Origin: CAZWDO01 sp964632485 [NCBI: uncultured bacterium]
GTDB lineage: Bacteria; JAGOEH01
DNA length: 64,000 nucleotides
Reading direction: 5' to 3'
Assembly: GCA_964632485.1 (NCBI GenBank)
Contig: CAZWDO010000008.1
Location: 70,129 to 134,128 of the forward strand
The notes below the pieces were generated by a model. It was given only the letters and a program-made list of their open reading frames with translations. It did not search any database and was not told the DNA's origin. This document shows positions 8,140 through 16,424 of the stretch, piece after piece. The translations under genes were made by a program, and so were the position numbers. Every line of letters begins with the position of its first letter. The first letter of the stretch is position 1.

Positions 8140-9247
8140 GGCGTATCATTCCTTTTTCAATATAGAAACATCGATGATCTGAAGGTAAAAGGGCCAGCTC
8201 ATCTTCGCGTGGAAGGGTGATGAAAACCTGGCTGAAATGGGGGAACAGGTGAACCAGAGACCGGGCCCGTTTGATGTCTAACTCTGAAAAAATATCGTCA
8301 AGCATTAAAATAGGTTTACGCGTAAAGTATTGAAAATAAAACTCGGCCAACGCGAGTTTCAAGGCAATGATCAATGATTTGTGCTGGCCCTGGGAGGCAA
8401 AGAATCGACTGCTTTGTTTGTTGATTGTGATTTCCATATCGTCCCGTTGGGGGCCAATCAGGACTTGCATCATTTCACGTTCTTTCTCCGCGCGCGCCTC
8501 CAAAAAACTATAAATCCCTTCAACGGTCGAGTCATTTAAGTTGGGTTTGTAGCGGATAGCGACCGATTCCATACCCTCATCGATCCGTTGATAAAAAGAC
8601 ATAAAAAGGGGAGCTAACTGTTCGATGAGCTGGCTGCGTCTTTGCATCAGCAATGCAAAGCGCGGGCTGAGTTGTTGGTTGATAATCGACCCCAGAGTGG
8701 AGTCGCTTGAGGGGGTTTTCAATAATTGTTGCTTTTGTAATAATAACTGGCGTGTTTCTTGTAAAGCGATCAGGTATTCCGCATCAATCTGGGTCAGCGC
8801 CTGGTCTAAAAACCGACGTCGGTCAGCCGGATTCCCCTGAGTAATGACGCGATCCTCCAGGGAAAGAATGACGATATTGACCTGTCCTACCAATTGACTG
8901 AGTTTCTGAAGTTTTTGCTCGTTCAGTTTGATGGTTTTCCCTGTTTTACGGTCAAAACTTATGGTAAAATGCCGGGATTGGTGAATCCTGTGTCCTGAAT
9001 TCAGTTGTGTTTCTTCCGTCATTTCACCCTGCACCAAAAAATCTGCTTGCTGGAACATGACGAGTTGGCGGTCTGAGGCCTGTTTGAAGGAACGCCCCTG
9101 TTGAATATAGGCTAATGCCTCCATCAGATTCGTTTTACCCTGCCCGTTGGGGCCGATAAATATATTGCCAACTGGGTGAAAATTCAATTGGACTTCCTGC
9201 CAGTTGCGGAATCGATACAGATCGATTTTATCGATGCGAAGTTCCAA
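8129..9247 (-). CDS. recF: DNA replication and repair protein RecF
   Basis: RecF is an SMC-like ATPase that works with RecO and RecR to load RecA at single-strand gaps. Walker A is FIGPNGQGKTNLME near residue 30, the ABC signature is ASQGQHKSLIIALK, and Walker B is PILMLDDIFSELD. The length of 372 residues is typical. The start codon appears to be TTG, 7 nt after the dnaN stop, with AAGGAA just upstream. It directly follows dnaN, the ancestral arrangement, but the gene after it is ispG and not gyrB. Confidence 0.96.
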   Translation of the reverse strand: MELRIDKIDLYRFRNWQEVQLNFHPVGNIFIGPNGQGKTNLMEALAYIQQGRSFKQASDRQLVMFQQADFLVQGEMTEETQLNSGHRIHQSRHFTISFDRKTGKTIKLNEQKLQKLSQLVGQVNIVILSLEDRVITQGNPADRRRFLDQALTQIDAEYLIALQETRQLLLQKQQLLKTPSSDSTLGSIINQQLSPRFALLMQRRSQLIEQLAPLFMSFYQRIDEGMESVAIRYKPNLNDSTVEGIYSFLEARAEKEREMMQVLIGPQRDDMEITINKQSSRFFASQGQHKSLIIALKLALAEFYFQYFTRKPILMLDDIFSELDIKRARSLVHLFPHFSQVFITLPREDELALLPSDHRCFYIEKGMIRHVS

Positions 9248-9254
9248 AATTTCC

Positions 9255-10388
9255 TTAGACTTCCTGAAATTTCAGGGGCATGACGACATATTGTATTTCC
9301 TGGTTTTCCGGTTGTTCTGAAGGAATCACCAGAGTTGCGGTATTGGATAATTTGAGTTTAAAAATAACTTTTTCGCAATCCAGAGCCTTCAGAATGGTTA
9401 GTATATATTCACTATTAAATCCGATTTGCAATGCATCGCCTTTAAATTGAATTGGAATCTCATCGGTGGCTTCGTCTCCACTTTCGATATTCATGCCGCT
9501 CATGCCCAATGTTTCTTCGGTAAAATTGAATTTGACTAAGTGCGTATTCAGGTTAGAAAGCTGTGATACGCTTCGCAAAGCCTGTTTCAATTCATTGACG
9601 GATACTTCGGCAACTGTTTCATTGTTGAAGGGGATTACGCGCTCATATTCGGGAAATGGTCCGCGTAACAGATTTGTATAGACCATGAAATCCTGCACCT
9701 TGAGAACCATGTGGTTTGTTTCGAATTTTACATAGAGCATGGGCATTTCTTCGTTTTCAAGTTTTGTTAACAGCCGGAGGGCTTTGGGCGGAACAATCGC
9801 GTCCCGGTTAGTGTCCATCGCGCCGCGTTTGATGGGTTCGACTTTGTAAAACACCCGCGCCAATTTATGCGTATCGGTGGCGACAAGATCAAATCCATTC
9901 GGTTTCATCACCCAATAGATGCCCATGAAGGCGGGGCGCGGGTCATCGACAGCCACTGCAAAGCTCACTGTTTCAATAACATTGCCAATTATTTTCGCTG
10001 GGATTTCATAATCAAAATTTTCAACGGTTTCGGGTCGTTCAGGATATAAAGTAGGATCATAACCGCTTAGCCGATAATTACTTTTTCCTGAGGTGAAGAC
10101 TCCATTGTGGTCTTTGTTTTCTATCGTAATCGTTTCATGGCGCCAATCCCGCACGACATCCATAAATTTTTTTGCGGGGATGGCCAATTGCCCATCAGTT
10201 TCGATCTGGGCGGGAATCCAACCCATCACGGTGACTTCGCCATCAGTACCAGTCAGTTGTATTCTATCGCCCTGTGTTTCCATGAGGACACAACTGTAGA
10301 TTTCCGATGTTGTTACTTTGCCGCTAATCACGCTATTAACCTTAGCCAGCATTTTAAACAAATTATCCTTGGCAACAATAAGTTTCAT
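9255..10388 (-). CDS. dnaN: DNA polymerase III beta subunit (sliding clamp)
   Basis: The beta clamp encircles DNA and tethers polymerase III and many repair enzymes. The 377-residue protein has the usual three-domain length, begins MKLIVAKDNLFKML and ends with the C-terminal YVVMPL segment that forms part of the peptide-binding pocket. AGGAGG precedes the ATG inside the end of rsmA, and the two genes share an ATGA overlap. dnaA, which commonly precedes dnaN, is absent here. Confidence 0.96.
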   Translation of the reverse strand: MKLIVAKDNLFKMLAKVNSVISGKVTTSEIYSCVLMETQGDRIQLTGTDGEVTVMGWIPAQIETDGQLAIPAKKFMDVVRDWRHETITIENKDHNGVFTSGKSNYRLSGYDPTLYPERPETVENFDYEIPAKIIGNVIETVSFAVAVDDPRPAFMGIYWVMKPNGFDLVATDTHKLARVFYKVEPIKRGAMDTNRDAIVPPKALRLLTKLENEEMPMLYVKFETNHMVLKVQDFMVYTNLLRGPFPEYERVIPFNNETVAEVSVNELKQALRSVSQLSNLNTHLVKFNFTEETLGMSGMNIESGDEATDEIPIQFKGDALQIGFNSEYILTILKALDCEKVIFKLKLSNTATLVIPSEQPENQEIQYVVMPLKFQEV

Positions 10389-11242
10389 ATTTTTCCTCCT
10401 GGTGTTAAACTGCTTTTTAGCGTTTGAGCCAATTCTATCAGTTTTTCGAATGATAATGTTTCTCCACGAGTTCTGGGATCGATATCACAGGTTTGCAATT
10501 GGGTTCCAATTTGAGATTCGATAGGTTTGAAATAGGGATAACGGGTCAAACTATTTAATATATTTTTCCGACGGCTTGTAAATATAGCCTTGGCTAAGTG
10601 TTCAAAAGTTTCCGTTAATGACGCAGGTACCAGGGGTTGGGTTCTGGGAATCAACTGCAGTACCGTTGAACGGACCTGGGTTTGGGGATAAAAATGGCGG
10701 CCTGAAACTTGTTTGATTACCGTAATTTCAAAACGATTCTGCAAAAAAAGGGATAATCGTCCAAAGGATTTGTTGACTGGTTTAGCTGTTATGCGTTGAG
10801 CAACTTCAGCTTGCACCATTACAATAATGCGATTGAAAAGTTCTGCATTTAGCACTAATTGTTCAAGTATTGGTGTGGTAATATAATATGGAAGATTGCC
10901 CACTACTTTAACGGGTGGAGTGAGTGAATTCCAAAATTGCGCTTTCACTTCCAGTATATCTTCTTCTAATATTTGTATCGCTGGATAGCGCTCCAGCAAT
11001 AATTCGACCATGGCATGATCTTTTTCAATGGCAGTAAACTGATGCCCTTTATTCCAAATAAATTGAGTCAGTTGCCCGGTGCCGGAACCTATCTCCACGA
11101 GGGTGTCATCGGATTGAATATCCAAGGCTGTGACAATTAAGCGGATGGTGTATTCATCCAGTAAAAAATGTTGGCCCAGATCGTGTTTGGCATAAAGCTT
11201 TCTGTTTTTTAAATCAGTCTTAATTTTTTTTAGTGATTGCAT
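10385..11242 (-). CDS. rsmA: 16S rRNA dimethyladenosine transferase (KsgA/RsmA)
   Basis: RsmA dimethylates two adjacent adenines near the 3' end of 16S rRNA and acts as a late checkpoint in small-subunit assembly. The SAM-binding motif LVEIGSGTGQLTQ and the catalytic NLPYYITTPIL motif are both intact, and the N-terminal KHDLGQHFLLDE matches the family start. The length of 285 residues is normal. The gene overlaps dnaN by four bases (ATGA) and follows the serine hydrolase gene by 29 nt, so it probably belongs to the same transcript. Confidence 0.96.
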   Translation of the reverse strand: MQSLKKIKTDLKNRKLYAKHDLGQHFLLDEYTIRLIVTALDIQSDDTLVEIGSGTGQLTQFIWNKGHQFTAIEKDHAMVELLLERYPAIQILEEDILEVKAQFWNSLTPPVKVVGNLPYYITTPILEQLVLNAELFNRIIVMVQAEVAQRITAKPVNKSFGRLSLFLQNRFEITVIKQVSGRHFYPQTQVRSTVLQLIPRTQPLVPASLTETFEHLAKAIFTSRRKNILNSLTRYPYFKPIESQIGTQLQTCDIDPRTRGETLSFEKLIELAQTLKSSLTPGGKI

Positions 11243-11271
11243 GGGTTTAATTCCAGTCTCATAAGCTGCAT

Positions 11272-12474
11272 TTAGTCAGTCAAAGTTGGTTTTATCAGCG
11301 CTGCCGCAACTAAATTGGCAATTTGGCCTCTAAGACGGTTAATATTGGGCCGTTCGTAAGGATGTACCCGATTGGTCAGAATAATCAGGTAGATTCCCGT
11401 GGATTTATCGGTCCAGATTGAAGTGCCGGTAAAACCAGTATGTCCAAAGCCAGTCTCCGCGAAAATATCTCCTTTTTCAGCATTGTAATCACTGCTGACA
11501 TCCCATCCGGGAGATCGGCCTAAGGATGAAAAAGCTGGAGAAAGGCTGGTATAGGCTTTTACGGTCAAGGGGCTGAAGATTTGCCGGTTTTGAAAGCTTC
11601 CATCGTTCAGCAGCATCATGATGAAGCGCGCTAAATCATCGACTGTGCTGAATAATCCCGCATTGCCGGAAATACCGCCGATTGTGTCTGCTAATGGATC
11701 ATGAACGGTTCCCCATATAAATCGGCCATCTTTGAGTTCCGTGGGGGCGATCCGGTTTTTCCAATCATTTGGGGGATTATAGGTCGTTGAGGATAACCCC
11801 ATGGGCTGGTAAATATATTTTTGGGTAAAATCATTTAAAGATATCCCGCTAACTTTTTCCACTATAAATCCTAATGTAATATATCCCAGGCAACTATAAA
11901 CAAATTTCGTGCCCGGTTCATATAATTTGGTTTGTGTGGCAATTTCATGCATCAGATTTTTAAAATTAATGGGTCTGATTTTTTTTGAAAGAGCTTCAAG
12001 GACAAAATAAGGCGGCAGTCCAGCGCTATGCAATAGAAGGTGTTCGATTCGAATTGTAGTTTTTTGCAGGGTCCGGGGATCGGTATAATCGCTGAATTCC
12101 GGAATGTAGAGGGAAACCGGGTCATGCAGGGTGAGTTTTCCCATTTCAACCAGCTTCCAGATGGCGGCAGCGGTCGCTATTGGCTTGGTCATTGAGGCTA
12201 TATCAAAAACAGTCTCCGTTGTCATCCTGTCGTTTTTAATCCAGAGATTGCGGACGCCGAATGCCTTTCGGTAAATAACATGATTAAAACGGCCTACCAG
12301 AACGACTCCCCCTGGAATAAGAGTGTCGTTTATCGCTTGAATCATAACGGAATCAATACGGTTCAACAGTGTTGGATCTACTCCGGATTGAATGGGATCG
12401 CTCAGAGGAATTTCCTCAGTGGCATTCAGCAGTGTAAAAAAAGTGATAAAGATAAAAAAGCATTTCCACTTCAT
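11272..12474 (-). CDS. secreted beta-lactamase-family serine hydrolase (class C/penicillin-binding fold)
   Basis: The 400-residue protein starts with a signal peptide (MKWKCFFIFITFFTLLNA) and carries the class C-type sites: SMTK in DIASMTKPIATAA (nucleophile Ser), a YSC variant of the YxN motif in FVYSCLGYITLGFI, and HTGFTGTS near the C-terminus as the third motif. Such proteins include esterases, D-aminopeptidases and peptidoglycan carboxypeptidases; true beta-lactamase activity cannot be assumed. AAAGGAG precedes the ATG. It may be the first gene of the long minus-strand operon. A second, unrelated-looking member of the family is encoded at 45872-47128. Confidence 0.85.
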   Translation of the reverse strand: MKWKCFFIFITFFTLLNATEEIPLSDPIQSGVDPTLLNRIDSVMIQAINDTLIPGGVVLVGRFNHVIYRKAFGVRNLWIKNDRMTTETVFDIASMTKPIATAAAIWKLVEMGKLTLHDPVSLYIPEFSDYTDPRTLQKTTIRIEHLLLHSAGLPPYFVLEALSKKIRPINFKNLMHEIATQTKLYEPGTKFVYSCLGYITLGFIVEKVSGISLNDFTQKYIYQPMGLSSTTYNPPNDWKNRIAPTELKDGRFIWGTVHDPLADTIGGISGNAGLFSTVDDLARFIMMLLNDGSFQNRQIFSPLTVKAYTSLSPAFSSLGRSPGWDVSSDYNAEKGDIFAETGFGHTGFTGTSIWTDKSTGIYLIILTNRVHPYERPNINRLRGQIANLVAAALIKPTLTD

Positions 12475-12540
12475 CCGAAGGCTCCTTTAAAAACAGGGTC
12501 AATTGGAAGGGGTTTTTGTAGCCGGGTCCGCTGTTGCTTA

Positions 12541-12576
12541 TAAAAAAAGGGAGAGACTATGTGGCAGTCTCTCCCT
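12541..12576 (-). terminator. rho-independent terminator for the PLP-enzyme unit
   Basis: Read on the minus strand, AGGGAGAGACT (12566-12576) pairs perfectly with AGTCTCTCCCT (12548-12558) around a 7-nt loop, and seven T residues follow at once. It lies just after the stop at 12592 and before the next minus-strand gene, so it separates the PLP-enzyme unit from the rsmA-dnaN operon. Confidence 0.9.
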
Positions 12577-12591
12577 AAAAAAGGACGGAAA

Positions 12592-14043
12592 TTAGATAAT
12601 TTCAGCGTGCTTGCAGACGATTTCGATACAACGGACTAAACCCTGCAACGCGTAACGCATGGTTTGCTTATCCAGATTGCCATGGGCGTCGGTGGTTCCC
12701 AGTCCGGGGGAGATGAAAATATTGGCATCATAAGCGATTGTCGGAACAATTCCCATAACGGCGCAACCGTCCTGGAACAAATTGGAGTTGGCATACATAT
12801 CTTCAATTGAAAAAACGGGAATCCCGCTTTGATTGCCGTTCCAGGAGGATTCATAGTTGATTTCAACTGTCCCTGAATTGTATGATTTATTGATGATGAA
12901 ATGGTGGCGGATTTTAGAATCGATTTTTGCGAATTCTTCTTTAACCAGATCGTAGAGATCATCAATGGGTTTTTTTAGAAGGTGGGGTTCGGTTTTGATG
13001 ATTCTGAGCGCTTCAACAACGCCACTGAGGGCTTCTTTGCCCGGGTCCATGGTAACGTAAGCGGCCTTTCCATAGGAACTGGTGCTACCGCTACGGGCGC
13101 CATGCAATCCTAAGGCCCGACGAATCGGCACCATAGCTTCTTCAGTACCGAGGATCAGCGAAGCTGTGGGAGCCCAGGAGGCCTTATCCAGGCTGAAACA
13201 CATCACATCGGCGCCGGTTTCTTTGATGCTGGTTCCGATGAAAGGTATTCCCCAGGCATTATCGATAACGTAGGGTACGTTAAATTTTTTAGCTAATTCG
13301 GCAATCCCTTTAATCAGGCGGGGAGTGCCTTTTTCATCCTTATCAGCATATCCGTAACCCGGAGTGTCATAGCCCAGAGATGAAAATCCGCTGAGCATCT
13401 CCTGATGACGCATGGCGTTTTCTTCCAAAATTTTCAGGGATTCATCGACTTTTACGCCAGTCAGAAAGGGCACCGGATGGTATTTGATACCGTGGACAGG
13501 ATATTGAGCTCCGGCCAGAGGGACAATCACGGTATCCAGATTGTTTTGGCGTTTGCCGTAAAAGCCAAGTTCGCCGGCGGTAACGCCGCGATCAGCCAGG
13601 ATGTCTTTATATTTGGGAGGGAAAGGACGCCCATAAGCGCCATGATGATGCAAATGTTTCTCGTAAGGGGTGATGTAGCGGGTACGGTAATTATCCCCTC
13701 GACCCAAATTCGGTGGAGTGAACAGGCAATCAAAGGAAACCCACATACTGCCTTCGCACGTATTGGAAACGGCGGCATCATATTCGTCGCCATAGACGTC
13801 TTTGACTAATTCACGGACCTGATCAATATAATAGTTGAGTCCGACACATTTTTTCGCTTCTTCATTCATGACCTTTTCAATGCGTTCTTTCAAGGGGGAA
13901 GGCATTCCGGAAATAGCGCCGGTCAAACCAAATTTTCCGCGTTTTTCCGCGGGAATACCGATTTCATCCGCAGCCTTTTTCAGTTCTTCATAAATGGCGG
14001 CTTTCTCTTTCTGCAGTTTCGTGTACATCTGAAACTTATGCAT
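12592..14043 (-). CDS. PLP-dependent enzyme, fold type I, of unknown specificity
   Basis: I do not recognise a characterised relative with confidence. The 483-residue protein has the plan of an aspartate-aminotransferase-fold PLP enzyme: a helical N-terminus, the cofactor aspartate in VPYVIDNAWGIPF (near residue 265), and a Schiff-base lysine candidate in MCFSLDKASWAPTASLILG (near 290). A His-rich segment YEKHLHHHGAYGRPFPP and a central GYDTPGYGYADKDEKG stretch are unusual. It resembles the SepSecS/SelA or decarboxylase-like part of the fold more than classical transaminases (weak inference). It follows the small gene at 14115 by 71 nt with no terminator between, and is closed by a strong terminator, so the two form one unit. 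Confidence 0.7.
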   Translation of the reverse strand: MHKFQMYTKLQKEKAAIYEELKKAADEIGIPAEKRGKFGLTGAISGMPSPLKERIEKVMNEEAKKCVGLNYYIDQVRELVKDVYGDEYDAAVSNTCEGSMWVSFDCLFTPPNLGRGDNYRTRYITPYEKHLHHHGAYGRPFPPKYKDILADRGVTAGELGFYGKRQNNLDTVIVPLAGAQYPVHGIKYHPVPFLTGVKVDESLKILEENAMRHQEMLSGFSSLGYDTPGYGYADKDEKGTPRLIKGIAELAKKFNVPYVIDNAWGIPFIGTSIKETGADVMCFSLDKASWAPTASLILGTEEAMVPIRRALGLHGARSGSTSSYGKAAYVTMDPGKEALSGVVEALRIIKTEPHLLKKPIDDLYDLVKEEFAKIDSKIRHHFIINKSYNSGTVEINYESSWNGNQSGIPVFSIEDMYANSNLFQDGCAVMGIVPTIAYDANIFISPGLGTTDAHGNLDKQTMRYALQGLVRCIEIVCKHAEII

Positions 14044-14114
14044 TACGACTCCTTTCGTTCTGTTTTATCAGTAAGGGGGTTACAAAAACCAAACATATTT
14101 CATTTCGTTTCAGG

Positions 14115-14567
14115 TCAGACCGCGCGTCCGCTAAAATAGACCCGATGCCCAAGCTGGGCATCCAGTTTTCTTCCTGAAGAGCGGGATAAGTGACGGATAA
14201 CAACATTGAGATGGTTAGGATAGTGGGTTTCATCAAAACCACAAATCTGTCCGATGGGTTCTCCGTTAAGCGTCACTGAATCACCGACCAGTAAAACGCC
14301 ACCAGCTAACATTTCAAAAAATCCGATATATGCAATTTTATTGACAATTCCACCTAATTCAACACTTTCTTCATCAGTCATAATCATTTCGATGACTTCA
14401 TATTGACGCACAACGCGCGATGGCTGTTTAATGATCATTAATCCCCTGTTATCCAATTCGCCCTGTAATACAACGACCATTTGGCCATGCAGTACGGTTT
14501 TTTGAAAATAAAAATCAGTGGCAACCAACTTGTTTGCATACGGATCATTGACAGTTTCAGGTGACAT
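14115..14567 (-). CDS. conserved-looking hypothetical protein paired with the PLP enzyme
   Basis: The function is unknown. The 150-residue product is soluble, has no signal peptide or membrane segment, and alternates beta-type strands (QMVVVLQGELD, VLLVGDSVTLNGEPIGQICGFD) with a conserved-looking DETHYPNHLNVVIRHL stretch. I choose the ATG at 14567 because GGAGAA stands 7 nt before it; a start further upstream would lie beyond the promoter found at 14605-14633. It is the first gene of a two-gene unit with the PLP enzyme, so it may be a subunit, chaperone or regulator of that enzyme (inference). Confidence 0.65.
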   Translation of the reverse strand: MSPETVNDPYANKLVATDFYFQKTVLHGQMVVVLQGELDNRGLMIIKQPSRVVRQYEVIEMIMTDEESVELGGIVNKIAYIGFFEMLAGGVLLVGDSVTLNGEPIGQICGFDETHYPNHLNVVIRHLSRSSGRKLDAQLGHRVYFSGRAV

Positions 14568-14604
14568 ACCATGCTTCTCCTTTCTATACGTCCCGGTCAG
14601 CCTA

Positions 14605-14633
14605 AGATTAATAAATTTACCCTTTAAAGTCAA
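14605..14633 (-). promoter_or_regulatory. sigma70-type promoter of the small-protein/PLP-enzyme unit
   Basis: On the minus strand TTGACT (14628-14633) is separated by exactly 17 nt from TAATCT (14605-14610). Transcription would begin near 14598, about 30 nt before the ATG at 14567. Confidence 0.65.
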
Positions 14634-14676
14634 GCGATTTTTTGTCAAAAAGCTGAGCTGAATCGAAAAAAATCAC

Positions 14677-14706
14677 TTGACAATTAAAGGTTTTTGTTAT
14701 TATTTA
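14677..14706 (+). promoter_or_regulatory. sigma70-type promoter of the thioredoxin/CcdA-S1-ileS unit
   Basis: TTGACA (14677-14682) is followed after 18 nt by TATTTA (14701-14706). This leaves a leader of about 160 nt before the ATG at 14875. A second possible -10, TATAAT at 14848-14853, lies close to the gene but lacks a good -35. Confidence 0.5.
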
Positions 14707-14874
14707 TAGGGGCTTGCTATTTTGAGGGAGCCTGTACGACAGAAAAATTTTATTGGCAGGTGGCGTTATCTCCGTATTTTTTGGATTCTATCAGGAATAG
14801 CGCGCCTTAAAGGCTGCATTGATTGTAATTGTGTTCCCCAAAGTGAATATAATGAATTAGATTAAGGAGATAAT

Positions 14875-16398
14875 ATGCTCAGTAAAATTATGTTTTGGTT
14901 ATTGGTGCTAATCCCGATGGGATTACAGGCCGGCCCCAAGTTAAAATTATATTTTTTTTACCGCCCCGAATGTGAAAACTGTCAGTTTGTGAAAGATAGT
15001 GTTTTGCCACAAGTTAATCAAGATTTTTCGGGTCGGTTGGAATATCTTTGGTTGAATGTTGACGAACCGGATATTTATAAGCGATTGACGAGGATAGAAA
15101 CTTATTGGCAGCTTCCCGAAAGCGATTATCCGATTATTTTTTTTTCCGATACGGTGCTTGGTAGCCGGGAAGAAGTGGAACCCTCGCTTTATCGTTTAAT
15201 CCAAACAAAGCTGGATGCCGGGTTGTTTGAAATTGTCGATTCCCAGTTACTGGAAATATTAAACGGCGATATACCCGCTTCCATGGCTGAATCCTCCGCT
15301 GAAACGGTAACAGCCCATAAACCGATCAACATGATTTATTTCACGAATCCAAAATGTAAGAAATGCTCACGGGTCGAGCAAACTTTGGAGTTATTAACCG
15401 AACGCTACCCGGCATTGACAATTCAACGCTTCAATGATAAAGAACCGGAAAATATTCGTTTATTATTGGCTTTTGATAAGCTTTATCAGGTGGATAGCTC
15501 CCAATATCTGATCACACCGGCGTTGTTTGTCGGGGATAGCGCTTTAGTGGGAGATGATGCCAGGGATCAACGCATCCAGGCCTTGTTTGCCCATTACGCG
15601 TCTATTGGCGCCGCCAACCGTTTGCCGGAAGCGCAGCGGATGCTGGAGAGCCAGGAAGATGATTTGATTCGTCGTTTTGAAAGCTTCGGGATTGCCGCGA
15701 TAGTTTTAGCCGGTCTTTTCGATGGGATCAATCCTTGCGCCTTTACCACTATTATTTTTTTTATTTCCTATCTGGGTTATTTAGGTCGGAAAAAAAGAGA
15801 TATGCTTATTGTGGGTACTACGTTTACTTTTTCTGTGTTTTTGACCTATTTTTTGATCGGACTGGGTACGCTCAAGATATTGATTTACTTGCAAATTTTT
15901 TCACTGATCTCCCGTATCATTATCGGCGCTACCGGTTTATTAGCTGTTGTTCTATCGCTTATTTCCATGTATAATTATTATAAGGTCAAAAAAGGATCGG
16001 CGAATGAAATCGCGCTTCAGCTCCCGGATCGTATAAAGCAACGAATCCATCGGGTAATCCGGGAAAAATCCCGTTCGAGCCATATCATCATCGGCGCTTT
16101 CGTTATTGGCTTTTTTGTGTCGATTTTTGAACTGGCGTGCACGGGACAAGTTTATTTGCCTACCATTACGTTTGTTGTGCATCATCCCGCATATCAGATG
16201 AGAGCCGTCTCGCTGCTGTTTTTATATAATCTGTTGTTTATTGTGCCTTTGATTGTCATTTTCCTTTTTTCCTATTGGGGCATGACATCGGATAAAATGG
16301 CTATAGTATGGAAAAATAAACTGGAATATATTGAAATAGTTTTGGCAATTGTTTTTCTTTTTTTAGGGGGATGGTTAATCTATTCTGTAATTATTTAA
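14875..16398 (+). CDS. membrane thiol-disulfide protein: two thioredoxin-like domains plus CcdA/DsbD-type membrane core
   Basis: After a signal sequence (MLSKIMFWLLVLIPMGLQAG) come two thioredoxin-fold domains, with CENC (33-36) in FFYRPECENCQFVKD and CKKC (about 162-165) in YFTNPKCKKCSRVEQ. The C-terminal 240 residues form six or so membrane segments carrying the paired cysteines of the CcdA/DsbD family, in INPCAFTT (about 288) and ELACTGQVYLP (about 421). Such proteins pass reducing equivalents from cytoplasmic thioredoxin across the inner membrane. Having two periplasmic CxxC domains ahead of the membrane core gives the whole relay in one chain of 507 residues. ATG has AAGGAG 6 nt upstream. 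Confidence 0.85.
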   Translation: MLSKIMFWLLVLIPMGLQAGPKLKLYFFYRPECENCQFVKDSVLPQVNQDFSGRLEYLWLNVDEPDIYKRLTRIETYWQLPESDYPIIFFSDTVLGSREEVEPSLYRLIQTKLDAGLFEIVDSQLLEILNGDIPASMAESSAETVTAHKPINMIYFTNPKCKKCSRVEQTLELLTERYPALTIQRFNDKEPENIRLLLAFDKLYQVDSSQYLITPALFVGDSALVGDDARDQRIQALFAHYASIGAANRLPEAQRMLESQEDDLIRRFESFGIAAIVLAGLFDGINPCAFTTIIFFISYLGYLGRKKRDMLIVGTTFTFSVFLTYFLIGLGTLKILIYLQIFSLISRIIIGATGLLAVVLSLISMYNYYKVKKGSANEIALQLPDRIKQRIHRVIREKSRSSHIIIGAFVIGFFVSIFELACTGQVYLPTITFVVHHPAYQMRAVSLLFLYNLLFIVPLIVIFLFSYWGMTSDKMAIVWKNKLEYIEIVLAIVFLFLGGWLIYSVII

Positions 16399-16424
16399 TT
16401 TAAGAGAAATTGAAGGTGAACGAC

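Noticed and set aside
8129-11242. rsmA-dnaN-recF region as a replication origin
   Set aside because: dnaA is absent, there are no gaps long enough for an origin, and no cluster of DnaA boxes was seen.
11272-12474. Calling this gene and 45872-47128 beta-lactamases conferring resistance
   Set aside because: The motifs are those of the wider serine hydrolase family, which has many esterases and peptidases; nothing shows antibiotic hydrolysis.
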